Positions 43,362 through 51,464 of a stretch of 64,000 nt of DNA are shown in pieces; within the stretch, counting starts at the first letter, position 1; each line of letters starts with the position of its first letter. The stretch is from the NCBI RefSeq assembly GCF_000711875.1, contig NZ_JONM01000009.1, positions 162,407-226,406 of the forward strand. Direction: 5' to 3'. The stretch comes from Andreprevotia chitinilytica DSM 18519 (GTDB lineage Bacteria > Pseudomonadota > Gammaproteobacteria > Burkholderiales > Chitinibacteraceae). The notes beneath the pieces are model-generated. The model ran no database searches. It was given only the letters and a program-made list of their open reading frames with translations, and was not told the origin of the DNA. Position numbers and translations under genes: made by a program.

Positions 43362-43491
43362 GTAGCCCGGACGGTTTTGCCGGCCGGGGCCGCATAACTG
43401 GTGAGGCTCCGGCCGGGTTGCGCCATTGAATGGAACCACCCCGGCCGGATCTGATCACAAGCGCCCCCGGCCGACAAAGCCCTCCGGCTAC
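43362..43491. repeat. GTAGCCCGGACGG family cluster
   Basis: GTAGCCCGGACGGTTTTGCC(GGCCGGGG), two internal CCGGCCGG pieces and a final CGGCCGACAAAGCCCTCCGG-CTAC arm form a compound repeat upstream of the ABC exporter gene. Confidence 0.8.
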
Positions 43492-43581
43492 ATGTCTTTC
43501 TCAACGCCTCCGATCCAAGACACCTCACGAAACAGGTATCGTTGCAGATATCCCCCGCCGACTTCCCGAGCACCGCATCGC

Positions 43582-45435
43582 ATGTCCAATCTCCCCCTTC
43601 GCCGGCTGTTCAGCCGCTTCGAGCAGTTGATCGATCCTTTCAGGCCCGCACCGGATGCCAAGCCGCCGGGCAATGTGCTGCGGTTTTACGCACACTATCT
43701 GCGGCAAGTCTGGCCGACCTTCGCGGTGCTGTTGGTCGTCGGGCTGGCGGTGGCCTTGGTGGAGGTATCGCTGTTCGGCTTTCTGGGGCGGATCGTCGAT
43801 CTGACGCAGAACACGTCGCGGGAGGCATTCTTTGCCCGTCACGGCACCGAGCTGATCGGCATGGCCTTGGTGGCACTGGTTTTGCGCCCACTCCTCACGG
43901 CTGCGCATGATTTACTGGTGCAGCAGTGCATCACCCCGAGCCTGACCACGCTGATCCGCTGGCAGAACCATCGCTACGTACTCAAGCAGAGCCTCGGTTT
44001 CTTCACCAACGACTTCGCCGGCCGCATCGCCAACCGCATCATGCAGACCGGCAATTCGCTGCGCGATTCGGCGATCCAGACGGTGGATGCGCTGTGGTTC
44101 ATCATCATTTACGCCGGCAGCGCGCTGCTGCTGTTCGCCAAGGCGGACTGGCGGCTGGCGGTGCCGCTCACGCTCTGGATCGTCTGCTATATCTCGGCCT
44201 TGTGTTACTTCGTGCCGCGGGTGAAGCAGCGCTCGGTGGCGGCGTCCGAAGCGCGCTCCAAACTCATGGGGCGGGTGGTCGATGGCTACACCAATATCAG
44301 CACGCTCAAGCTGTTTGCCCACACGCAGCATGAAGAAGGCTACGCCCGCGATGCGATGCAGGAGCTGACCGAGAAATCCCGCCTGGCCGGTCGCATCGTG
44401 ACCACGATGAACATCACCGTCACCTCGCTCAATGGCGTGTTGATCGTGGCCACCAGCGCGCTGTCGCTGTGGTTGTGGCACGGCTCGCTGATCACGCTTG
44501 GCGCGATTACATTGGCAACCGGCTTAGTGATCCGCATCAACAATATGTCCGGCTGGATCATGTGGGTGGTCAACGGCATTTTCGAGAACGTCGGCACGGT
44601 GGAAGACGGCATGGAGACCATCGCCCAGCCCCGCGACGTACTCGACCGCCCGGATGCGCCGCCGCTGCAAGTTAGCCAAGGCAGCGTGCGCTTCCAGAAC
44701 ATCCACTTTCATTACGGCAAGCCGGGTGGCGTGATTGCCGGGCTCGATCTGGCGGTGAAACCGGGCGAAAAGATCGGTCTGGTCGGCCCGTCCGGCGCGG
44801 GCAAATCCACCTTGGTCAACGTGCTGCTGCGCCTCTATGACCTGGAAAGCGGCCGCATCCTGATTGATGGGCAGGACATCGCCGACGTCCAGCAAGACAG
44901 CCTGCGCAGCCAGATCGGCGTGGTCACGCAAGACACCTCGCTCTTGCACCGCTCGATCCGCGACAACCTGCTCTATGGCCGGCCCGACGCCACGGAAGCC
45001 GAACTGCTGGCCGCCGTGCGTCGCGCCCGCGCCGACCAGTTCGTGCCGCAACTGGTCGATGGTCAAGGTCGCCAGGGCTTTGATGCCTTCGTGGGTGAAC
45101 GGGGCGTGAAGCTCTCAGGTGGTCAACGCCAGCGCATCGCCATTGCCCGTGTGCTGCTGAAAGACGCGCCGATCCTGATTCTGGACGAAGCCACTTCCGC
45201 GCTCGATTCAGAAGTCGAAGCCGCCATTCAGGACAATCTGGAAACGCTGATGCAAGGCAAAACCGTCATCGCCATTGCCCACCGCCTCTCCACCATCGCC
45301 CGCATGGATCGGCTGGTGGTGATGGACCAGGGCCATATCGTGGAAACCGGTACGCATGCCGAACTGATCGGGCGCCATGGCTTGTATGCGCGGCTGTGGC
45401 AGCACCAGACCGGCGGGTTTGTCGGGGTGGATTGA
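43582..45435 (+). CDS. ABC exporter, fused permease-ATPase (MsbA/MdlB-like)
   Basis: This 617-residue half-transporter has an N-terminal six-helix domain (about 45-345; first helix WPTFAVLLVVGLAVALVEVSLF). The C-terminal ATPase has Walker A GPSGAGKSTLVN, Q-loop VVTQDTSLLHRSIRDNL, signature LSGGQRQRIAIARVLL, Walker B ILILDEATSALDSEVE and H-loop IAIAHRLSTIARMD. It should homodimerise in the inner membrane and export a lipid, drug or peptide. The ATG giving MSNLPLRRLFSRF was preferred; a longer frame reads through the repeat cluster. There is no adjacent partner gene, so the substrate is unknown. Confidence 0.9.
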   Translation: MSNLPLRRLFSRFEQLIDPFRPAPDAKPPGNVLRFYAHYLRQVWPTFAVLLVVGLAVALVEVSLFGFLGRIVDLTQNTSREAFFARHGTELIGMALVALVLRPLLTAAHDLLVQQCITPSLTTLIRWQNHRYVLKQSLGFFTNDFAGRIANRIMQTGNSLRDSAIQTVDALWFIIIYAGSALLLFAKADWRLAVPLTLWIVCYISALCYFVPRVKQRSVAASEARSKLMGRVVDGYTNISTLKLFAHTQHEEGYARDAMQELTEKSRLAGRIVTTMNITVTSLNGVLIVATSALSLWLWHGSLITLGAITLATGLVIRINNMSGWIMWVVNGIFENVGTVEDGMETIAQPRDVLDRPDAPPLQVSQGSVRFQNIHFHYGKPGGVIAGLDLAVKPGEKIGLVGPSGAGKSTLVNVLLRLYDLESGRILIDGQDIADVQQDSLRSQIGVVTQDTSLLHRSIRDNLLYGRPDATEAELLAAVRRARADQFVPQLVDGQGRQGFDAFVGERGVKLSGGQRQRIAIARVLLKDAPILILDEATSALDSEVEAAIQDNLETLMQGKTVIAIAHRLSTIARMDRLVVMDQGHIVETGTHAELIGRHGLYARLWQHQTGGFVGVD

Positions 45436-45513
45436 GCGCCGACGCCTCCGCAGCCCGGACGGCTCGATCATGAACGCGCATCCACATCGCCCTCCAGCCA
45501 CCAAGGAAACCGC

Positions 45514-45897
45514 ATGCAAGTCCAACCCTTGATCGCCGTGACCAACGTGGAAACCAGTAGCCGCTGGTATCAAAAACTGCTCGGGGCAATCAGCGGCCAC
45601 GGCGGGGCGGAATACGAGCAACTGCTGGATGAGCACGGCAAGCTGGTGCTGCAACTGCACCACTGGGATGCGCACGATCACCCGCACCTGGGCAAACCCA
45701 GCATCCGCCCCTACGGCAATGGCGTGCTGCTGTGGTTTCACTTCGACAACTTCACCGCCGCCCTCAAGCGCGCCCAGGCGCTGGATGCCGAAGTGCTGCA
45801 AGGGCCGCTGTTCAATCCGAATGCCGGCCACCATGAACTCTGGCTGCGCGATCCGGATGGGTATGTGGTAGTGCTGGCGGGTCAGGATCAGTTGTAA
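45514..45897 (+). CDS. VOC-superfamily (glyoxalase-like) protein
   Basis: This 127-residue single-domain protein has paired beta-alpha-beta-beta-beta modules: VQPLIAVTNVETSSRWYQKLLG in the first and LLWFHFDNFTAALKRAQAL plus HHELWLRDPDGYVVVLAG in the second. The final GHHELWLRDPDGY motif contains the usual metal-ligand Glu. Lactoylglutathione-lyase or bleomycin/fosfomycin-resistance annotations are common for this fold, but nothing here fixes the substrate. The gene stands alone, followed by a long AT-rich gap. Confidence 0.85.
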   Translation: MQVQPLIAVTNVETSSRWYQKLLGAISGHGGAEYEQLLDEHGKLVLQLHHWDAHDHPHLGKPSIRPYGNGVLLWFHFDNFTAALKRAQALDAEVLQGPLFNPNAGHHELWLRDPDGYVVVLAGQDQL

Positions 45898-46387
45898 TTC
45901 CGGCGGGCCGAATTCTCGTGCCCGCACACACCTTCTTTATCCCTCCTCATCAGTCAGAGACTGCCCTCTCTACGAGCTGACAGGGCTAACGCCTGAAATT
46001 GCCCGTGCCAAATAAGGCGATACGCGCACGCTTCTCCCCTCTAGCACCCCAACGCAATGAGTCACTTCAATTTCGGCATATACACGCCCCTACCGCAATC
46101 TATTTAATCTATTTCTGACAGTTCCCCACCTCCCATCCAGAAATAAAAACACACATAGTCAGCCCAATGAAATTGGATGCACTTTAGAAGCGCTAAAACA
46201 CCCACTAGTCGGCACCCATTTGATTACACACCCCTAAAACCTAGATTTAGATTGCAGGAAATATGAATAAACAACATATGAAGTAATCATTACTCACCAC
46301 AATCAGAAATTTCTTAGATCATGGATAAAAATTCATTCCATTTTTCCATTAAATTTGACCTTACCCAATACATACAAAGGAAGAAAA
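45898..46387. other. AT-rich intergenic region
   Basis: These 490 bases have no credible gene and are much more AT-rich than the window average. They lead into the low-GC heme-binding-like pair and probably mark one edge of a transferred segment. I saw no inverted repeats, attachment site or tRNA at this edge. Confidence 0.5.
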
Positions 46388-47449
46388 ATGCCAAACATCG
46401 CTGAAAGTCTCGGCCCATTAGCAGCCCTACGCGGGGTATGGATGGGGGAAGGATTTAGCCAAATATTATTGCCCATTTCCAAAGCTGATGGAAACCTGGT
46501 CCAAACCAGAAATGAGTTACTCCAGGCAAGAGGAGCTGGCAACCAGATCCCGCCACCGTTTAGGCTTAAGCTCAACGCCACAGAAGAAATCCTCGAATTC
46601 GAACTTCCCGACAAAACAACTCAAAGCGCTACTACCTATTTAGGGAACAACGGCAACAGCGTCAACATCCAGCTCTTTGGCCTGAAATACGTACAGAACA
46701 TTGAAGACCCCATACTAAAAAAATCCTTGCATCATGAACCAGGGCTATGGCTATACGCCCCTTCCGAAAGCGACGACATAGCCTACCGGCAAGGATTGAT
46801 TCCACATGGGAATACCTTGTTAGTACGCGGTAAGATCAGTCACTTTTCTGGAGAAGAACTATCAATTCCAGACGCAAATTCTTTTGCTACGCCAGCACTC
46901 GGCAGTATAGAAGAAGTAATGGCTGTATTAAGCGATGCGGCTGTCAATGCATGGTTACCGGGTGGCGTGGCGTTCCCCACTAACGATCCGGCTTTGCTGG
47001 AGAAAGAAAAAGAGCACGTCTATTTACCACTTGACAAGGAAAATACGTTTCCCACATCGGATTCATTCCCGAAAAAAATAAAGGATGACTGGGAGAATCA
47101 AGAGAGAAACACATTACTATCCATCATCAAAAACCCCAACCTCCTCCTAAAATACCACCAAGAAAAATTAAAAGAGGAAGGAAAAACAATCACCAAATTC
47201 ACCAGAGTAGATTTCAACTCGGCCAAGATATCCAATATTCCATTCTTAAGAAAAAATGCCGCAGCTGCTGACATGACGCCACCATTCTTCAGCGCCACAT
47301 TCTGGCTGGAAACTGTACACGACACGACCTCAAATACGGATCATCTCTATCTGCAATACGCTCAATCCAGCCCGCTTACTTTCAGTGGTTTTACGTGGCC
47401 ACATCTTACGGTCGCCACGCTGAGGCATAGCGGGCCTGGAACTCGGTAA
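46388..47449 (+). CDS. Heme-binding-like beta-barrel (FABP/nitrobindin-type) protein 1
   Basis: This 353-residue protein begins LGPLAALRGVWMGEGFSQI and has a barrel-like core (LNATEEILEFELPDKTTQSA, IQLFGLKYVQNIEDPI, LHHEPGLWLYAPSE, RQGLIPHGNTLLVRGK). It ends with FFSATFWLETVHDTTSNTDH and FTWPHLTVATLRHS. This pattern agrees with proteins annotated as heme-binding with a FABP-like barrel; I recognise the family by pattern only. There is no signal peptide. AAGGAAG precedes the ATG. Codon use is much more AT-rich than in the surrounding genes. A related gene follows 48 bases downstream. Confidence 0.55.
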   Translation: MPNIAESLGPLAALRGVWMGEGFSQILLPISKADGNLVQTRNELLQARGAGNQIPPPFRLKLNATEEILEFELPDKTTQSATTYLGNNGNSVNIQLFGLKYVQNIEDPILKKSLHHEPGLWLYAPSESDDIAYRQGLIPHGNTLLVRGKISHFSGEELSIPDANSFATPALGSIEEVMAVLSDAAVNAWLPGGVAFPTNDPALLEKEKEHVYLPLDKENTFPTSDSFPKKIKDDWENQERNTLLSIIKNPNLLLKYHQEKLKEEGKTITKFTRVDFNSAKISNIPFLRKNAAAADMTPPFFSATFWLETVHDTTSNTDHLYLQYAQSSPLTFSGFTWPHLTVATLRHSGPGTR

Positions 47450-47497
47450 TTTTCGTGCGGCTCAACCAATGGATCAATCTATACAGGAATCAACATC

Positions 47498-48364
47498 ATG
47501 GCCAATGAAGCAAGCTCAACACTGGGCGCACTCACTGATCTTGCCGGCGAATGGCATGGAGCCGGGCTATGCGTTTCTTATCTTCCCACTCATGCGAAGG
47601 TAAGCATAACGAGTGACATATTTCTCATCAAGGAAATTGCCGAAACCATTCCAAACAGGGGAAACGCCTTCGGCAGTAGCGACACGGACATTGAATTCAA
47701 AGGATTGGATTACACCCATACAATCCATGACAATGCGGGCACACATGATTTATTGCACTATGAAACAGGGCAATTATTAAACATCATCTCCCCCACCCCT
47801 ATTCCCGACACAAACATTAATGACAAAGTCAAACCTTACCTGGTTCAACTTGCACTAAATCCAAATGGCTATGCATTGAATACATGGATTCCGGTTCCTG
47901 TGGAGAGCATCAACAAAATTGATATCCCGCCCGTAAGGAAAAAGCTTATCGATTTGCCATTGACACCTGGTGATTTCAAGGCCATTTTCGGAACGTTGCC
48001 AGCAGGCATTACAGAAGAAGACCTCAACAACCCGAACCAATGGCTTGCCAAAAAAACAGAAGAAATTCATACCAATTCAGAGGATTACCATTCAACCTCA
48101 ATTCAGTTTGCAAGTGACAGCTCGCACGAACAAAACCCAGACCATGACTTCAAGACAACGGGCAACACTGGTCAGATATCGACTTTGAAAGCCGAAAAAG
48201 AAAATCCCGCTTCAATCAAGAATATTGATACATCATTCTGGATAGAAAAATACAAGGAAGGCACAAGCAATACCACGCAATTGCAATACTCCCAGCAAGT
48301 CGTCTACACCATTGATGGCAAAGACTACACACAGATTTCCGTAGCCACACTGAAGAAGATGTAA
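47498..48364 (+). CDS. Heme-binding-like beta-barrel protein 2 (diverged paralogue)
   Basis: This 288-residue protein is a shorter, strongly diverged relative of the preceding one. LGALTDLAGEWHGAGLCVSY matches its N-terminus, and SFWIEKYKEGTSNTTQLQYS..YTQISVATLKK matches its C-terminus; the middle (TDIEFKGLDYTHTIHDN, LLHYETGQLLNI) follows the same order. No signal peptide or enzyme motif. The same low-GC codon use suggests the pair arrived together and arose by duplication before or after transfer. A functional link to heme is only inferred. Confidence 0.5.
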   Translation: MANEASSTLGALTDLAGEWHGAGLCVSYLPTHAKVSITSDIFLIKEIAETIPNRGNAFGSSDTDIEFKGLDYTHTIHDNAGTHDLLHYETGQLLNIISPTPIPDTNINDKVKPYLVQLALNPNGYALNTWIPVPVESINKIDIPPVRKKLIDLPLTPGDFKAIFGTLPAGITEEDLNNPNQWLAKKTEEIHTNSEDYHSTSIQFASDSSHEQNPDHDFKTTGNTGQISTLKAEKENPASIKNIDTSFWIEKYKEGTSNTTQLQYSQQVVYTIDGKDYTQISVATLKKM

Positions 48365-48434
48365 ACACTTTCTGAATCCGGGTATTGGAAGCAACTATTT
48401 CCCAGCCAATACCCGGCATATAAAACCAAGTCCG

Positions 48435-48902
48435 TTAATTAAACCCCACCCCTGCATACCCAACCTCAAACACCTCCCGCGACAAATCCCGTGTCACCTG
48501 CTCCGGCAATACATCCAGCGCCATCCAGTGCAGCGATTCCGTTTCGTCATCCTGCCCACCCAATTCCCCACCGATCACGTCGCAGGCAAACAGCACCACC
48601 AGGTATTCGACGACGTCGCCACTTGGGTGAACGCGGCGGAAGTTCGGGCCGCCGAAGACGCCGAGCACGCGGGTTGGCCGCACGTGCAGGCCGGTTTCTT
48701 CCCATACTTCGCGAACCATCGCCTGGGCGGGGGTTTCGTTGGGGTCGATGCCGCCGCCGGGCAAGCTCCAGTCGCCCATCGTGCGGCGCTGGATCAACAC
48801 TTCACCCGCCGCGTTGTGGATCACAGCGGCAACGCCGGGCAATAGCAGTAAATCGTTGCCAACGTGAATGCGGAGGTTTTTAACGTAATCGGAGATCGCC
48901 AT
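48435..48902 (-). CDS. Nudix hydrolase
   Basis: This 155-residue protein contains the full Nudix box GX5EX7REUXEEXGU as GGIDPNETPAQAMVREVWEE followed by TGL (about residues 48-70), with the catalytic Glu pair in place. The N-terminal LLLPGVAAVIHNAAGEVLIQRR and the later GDVVEYLVVLFACDVIGGEL are typical of NUDIX proteins acting on nucleoside diphosphate derivatives. The substrate is not predictable. The gene is convergent with the preceding low-GC pair and marks the return to high GC. Confidence 0.9.
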   Translation of the reverse strand: MAISDYVKNLRIHVGNDLLLLPGVAAVIHNAAGEVLIQRRTMGDWSLPGGGIDPNETPAQAMVREVWEETGLHVRPTRVLGVFGGPNFRRVHPSGDVVEYLVVLFACDVIGGELGGQDDETESLHWMALDVLPEQVTRDLSREVFEVGYAGVGFN

Positions 48903-49014
48903 TTCGGGCCTTGTCTGTGGTTGGCAAACGGGTTGACGAATGACACACGGCGATTGTGCCGGTTACCCGTCAATCCAGTGTTGCGTCAAAACCGTTGGCG
49001 TAAAAGCGAGGCAT

Positions 49015-49043
49015 AAAAAAACCGGCCCCGAAGGGCCGGTTTC
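49015..49043 (-). terminator. Rho-independent terminator of chitinase gene 1
   Basis: On the minus strand AAACCGGCCC TTCG GGGCCGGT is followed by seven Ts. It begins about 20 bases after the chitinase stop codon. Confidence 0.92.
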
Positions 49044-49061
49044 TAGTGAAGCGCACTGAGA

Positions 49062-50660
49062 TCAGAGGCCAAGACCCGTCACGAAGCGGTTCGTGAAGGT
49101 GGCACCGGTCTGGTCACGGTCATACGACCAGAAGTGCACGCCTGCTACCCCGTTGGCCTTCACCCAGGCCGATACGGTATCCGCATCGGTCAGCGAGAAG
49201 TTTTCGCCGGAGGTGTCGTTGGCCAGGATCATCGGCGTGATCTCGATCTGGCTGTACGGCAGGCTGTAGTAGTTATGCAGATTCATGGCGGCCTGGATGG
49301 CGGACTGGCCCATCTGGCACTGGCTACCGCTCACCACGCAGACGCCGTTGCCGGCCGGGTTGCCGTAGTCCATGGCCATCAGGTTGACGGTGTAGTTCTT
49401 CAGCCCGTACGACTTGATGGCGTTCATGACCATGATGCCCATGCTGCCCAGCGGGTTCGGCGAGCTGGCGCCTTGGTCAACCGCAACCGCAGAACCGCTC
49501 GGGCTTTGTGCCAGTGTGGCCAGGGTGAAGCTGTAGCGCAGGTTCGGCCACGTCTTCTGGGCCGTGATCACGCGCTGTACCAGATCGTTGATCTGCGCCT
49601 GGGTCTGGCCTGCCTCGATATCAAAGTCCACGCCGACCAGGTTGGCCGAGTAGTAGTTATTGATGAAGGTGGTGAAGCCGGCATCGGTCGCGCAAGTGAA
49701 CGCACCCGCAGCGCCACCGGTAGAGACGATGTATTTCTTGCCGGCGCTGGTGAACATCGGCACGTTGGTGGTCGCAAAAGTCGATGGCGTCATGCCGCCG
49801 AGGTTTTCACCAACTGGCGACGCCGCAGTGGAGCCGCACTCACCCGTGACGAAGGCCCAGGTCAGCGTCGTGGCCTTGGCGGGCATATCGGCGGTGATCG
49901 TTTGCGCCTTGCCGGTTGCAACGGTGCTTTGCATACCGTCGTTGTTCCAGTTGGTGCTGACGGTCACGTCTTTGTACGGGCTGTAGATGAAGCTCAGCGG
50001 TACGCCGCTTGGGGTCGGAGTCGGAACTGGCGTTGCGGTCGGGACAGGTGTCGCGGTCGGTGCCGGCGTCGGTGTTGCCACCGGGGCCGGTGTTGCGGTC
50101 GGAACCGGGGTCGGCGTTGGCGTAGCGGCAGTACCGCCACAGGTGCCGTTCGATGTCCAGGGCTGGCCGCTGCCGGCAGCACCGTTATTGGTCGACGGGT
50201 TGGTTTGCGTCCAGAAGTTGGCGGTGTAGTTCACGCCGTTGTAGCTGACCGTATTGCCTTGCGTATAAGTCCCGGTGGAACTCCAGGCTGCATAACAGCC
50301 CGAGGAAGACGGCGACGGGGTTGGAGTAGCAGTCGGCTTCGGCGTAGCGACGGGGGTCGGTGTTGGCGTTGCTACCGGCGTCGGGGCTGGCGTGGGGGCC
50401 GGGGTTGGCGTGGCGGTCGGCGTGCTGCCGGTATCCGCACCCAGTTTCGTCCACAGGCTGGCGGTGGTCGGGTTCCAGCCGGAGCTGCTGTAGTCGGTCT
50501 GGCTGACCAGGGCTTTGTAATCGTAGCCTTGGTAGGAAACGATCGTGCCGGCAGCGTAATACGTATCGGCCGCCCATGCCGGATAGGTGGCGGCATAAGC
50601 ATGCACCGCCAGCAGCACGGCTGGAATTGCGGCGAGCGCAAAACGGGTTGAACGCAACAT
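49062..50660 (-). CDS. Secreted GH18 chitinase with two CBM5/12-type modules
   Basis: This 532-residue enzyme has a signal peptide (LRSTRFALAAIPAVLLAVHAYA) and a CBM5/12 chitin-binding module (YPAWAADTYYAAGTIVSYQG..NPTTASLWTKLG). A Pro-Thr linker leads to a second, Cys-flanked module (CYAAWSSTGTYTQGNTVSYN). After a second Pro-Thr linker comes a GH18 catalytic domain of the ChiD/plant-like subgroup with VGVDFDIEAG (complete D-X-D-X-E, acid Glu near residue 348) and LMAMDYGN. It hydrolyses beta-1,4-GlcNAc polymers outside the cell. The ATG used follows GGAG, in the same arrangement as its neighbour. It is a paralogue of the next chitinase at its N-terminal half and shares its upstream region. 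Confidence 0.92.
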   Translation of the reverse strand: MLRSTRFALAAIPAVLLAVHAYAATYPAWAADTYYAAGTIVSYQGYDYKALVSQTDYSSSGWNPTTASLWTKLGADTGSTPTATPTPAPTPAPTPVATPTPTPVATPKPTATPTPSPSSSGCYAAWSSTGTYTQGNTVSYNGVNYTANFWTQTNPSTNNGAAGSGQPWTSNGTCGGTAATPTPTPVPTATPAPVATPTPAPTATPVPTATPVPTPTPSGVPLSFIYSPYKDVTVSTNWNNDGMQSTVATGKAQTITADMPAKATTLTWAFVTGECGSTAASPVGENLGGMTPSTFATTNVPMFTSAGKKYIVSTGGAAGAFTCATDAGFTTFINNYYSANLVGVDFDIEAGQTQAQINDLVQRVITAQKTWPNLRYSFTLATLAQSPSGSAVAVDQGASSPNPLGSMGIMVMNAIKSYGLKNYTVNLMAMDYGNPAGNGVCVVSGSQCQMGQSAIQAAMNLHNYYSLPYSQIEITPMILANDTSGENFSLTDADTVSAWVKANGVAGVHFWSYDRDQTGATFTNRFVTGLGL

Positions 50661-51266
50661 AAAGCTGATCTCCATCTTGTCTGAAATGAGTGGCGCTATC
50701 ACACGCTCAACGATTGGTATCTGCCGGCCCCTGAAAAATCGTCAATTTCAGGAAAGTATTTATTGTTTTTCCGGCAGCCAATTCATTCGTGAACGTGCAG
50801 ACATTCACGATGGGGATCATTACTGCGCCCAGCACAATGTTACGTCAATATGAATTCATCTACCGTTCGTCTGCCATTTGAAAAACACCCAAACGAGCGA
50901 GAGAAAAACTACGAACACGAACGAATTGACCAATCCTGCAGCGCAGCAAAACATTGTCAATCCCAATAAAAACGCGCGATTCAGCGCGAAAATCAATTCG
51001 CCGCATTGCAATATCATCTAATGCTGTTGTATTAAATTCAGCGAAATTTGATGTAATTTCCAGCAGAAAACTACATAAGTAGTTTCACCAATCACCTTGT
51101 TTCACCCCAACAACAAAGACTGCAAGCGATTGATCTGCCTAGAAAAACTTACAAAAATCCCGCATTCAGGCCATCGTTGTACGTAAAAGGTTTCTCTGAT
51201 CCACGGCCAGACGAAGTTCATATTTATCGAGAAAACTGACGAATATTTCGCACTGACTGGTATCAA
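50661..51266 (-). promoter_or_regulatory. Upstream regulatory region of chitinase 1
   Basis: This region aligns throughout with the one before chitinase 2. Shared blocks include TCATTACTGCGC, CTACCGTTCGTCTGC, ATCTAATGCTGTTGTAT (51016) and AAACTACATAAGTAGTTT (51068-51085), a perfect 7-bp inverted repeat with a 4-base spacer. GAAAAACTAC also occurs near 50904. GGTATC sites lie at both ends (50716 and 51259), 543 bp apart. I see no gene in it. Confidence 0.6.
50714..50727. promoter_or_regulatory. GGTATC operator-like site, chitinase 1
   Basis: TTGGTATCTGCCGG contains a GGTA-N2-TGCC imperfect dyad 54 bases upstream of the ATG. The counterpart before chitinase 2 is a perfect dyad (GGTATCTACC). 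The shape recalls GntR-family NagQ/DasR-type sites that control chitin and GlcNAc genes; inference only. Confidence 0.45.
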
Positions 51267-51384
51267 ATCATGGCAATTGACTGCAACGCGGTATCCCGCC
51301 CGCCGGATTGCCAAAACCGACCTGCGTGCCAGCTCCCTATCCAAGGTCGGCCATAGCATTGGCACTCCCCAATCACACCCCAAT

Positions 51385-51412
51385 AAAAAAGCCCTCCTGT
51401 TTCCAGGAGGGC
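51385..51412 (-). terminator. Rho-independent terminator of chitinase gene 2
   Basis: On the minus strand GCCCTCCTGGAAACAGGAGGGC is followed by TTTTTT. It lies about 50 bases beyond the stop of the chitinase gene starting at 53543. Confidence 0.92.
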
Positions 51413-51464
51413 TCATCTTTTATTGCTTGATGGTTTTTTTGTTTGGGTTTCTGTTGAACCAGGA

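Noticed and set aside
49134..50651. Long plus-strand open frame antisense to chitinase 1 (and 51423-53699 antisense to chitinase 2)
   Set aside because: Long antisense frames are expected in GC-rich genes with Pro-Thr linkers; they have no domain motifs, and the chitinase frames are unambiguous.
51102..51416. Minus-strand open frame in the chitinase 1 upstream region
   Set aside because: It covers the chitinase 2 terminator and conserved regulatory blocks, has no ribosome-binding site and resembles no protein.
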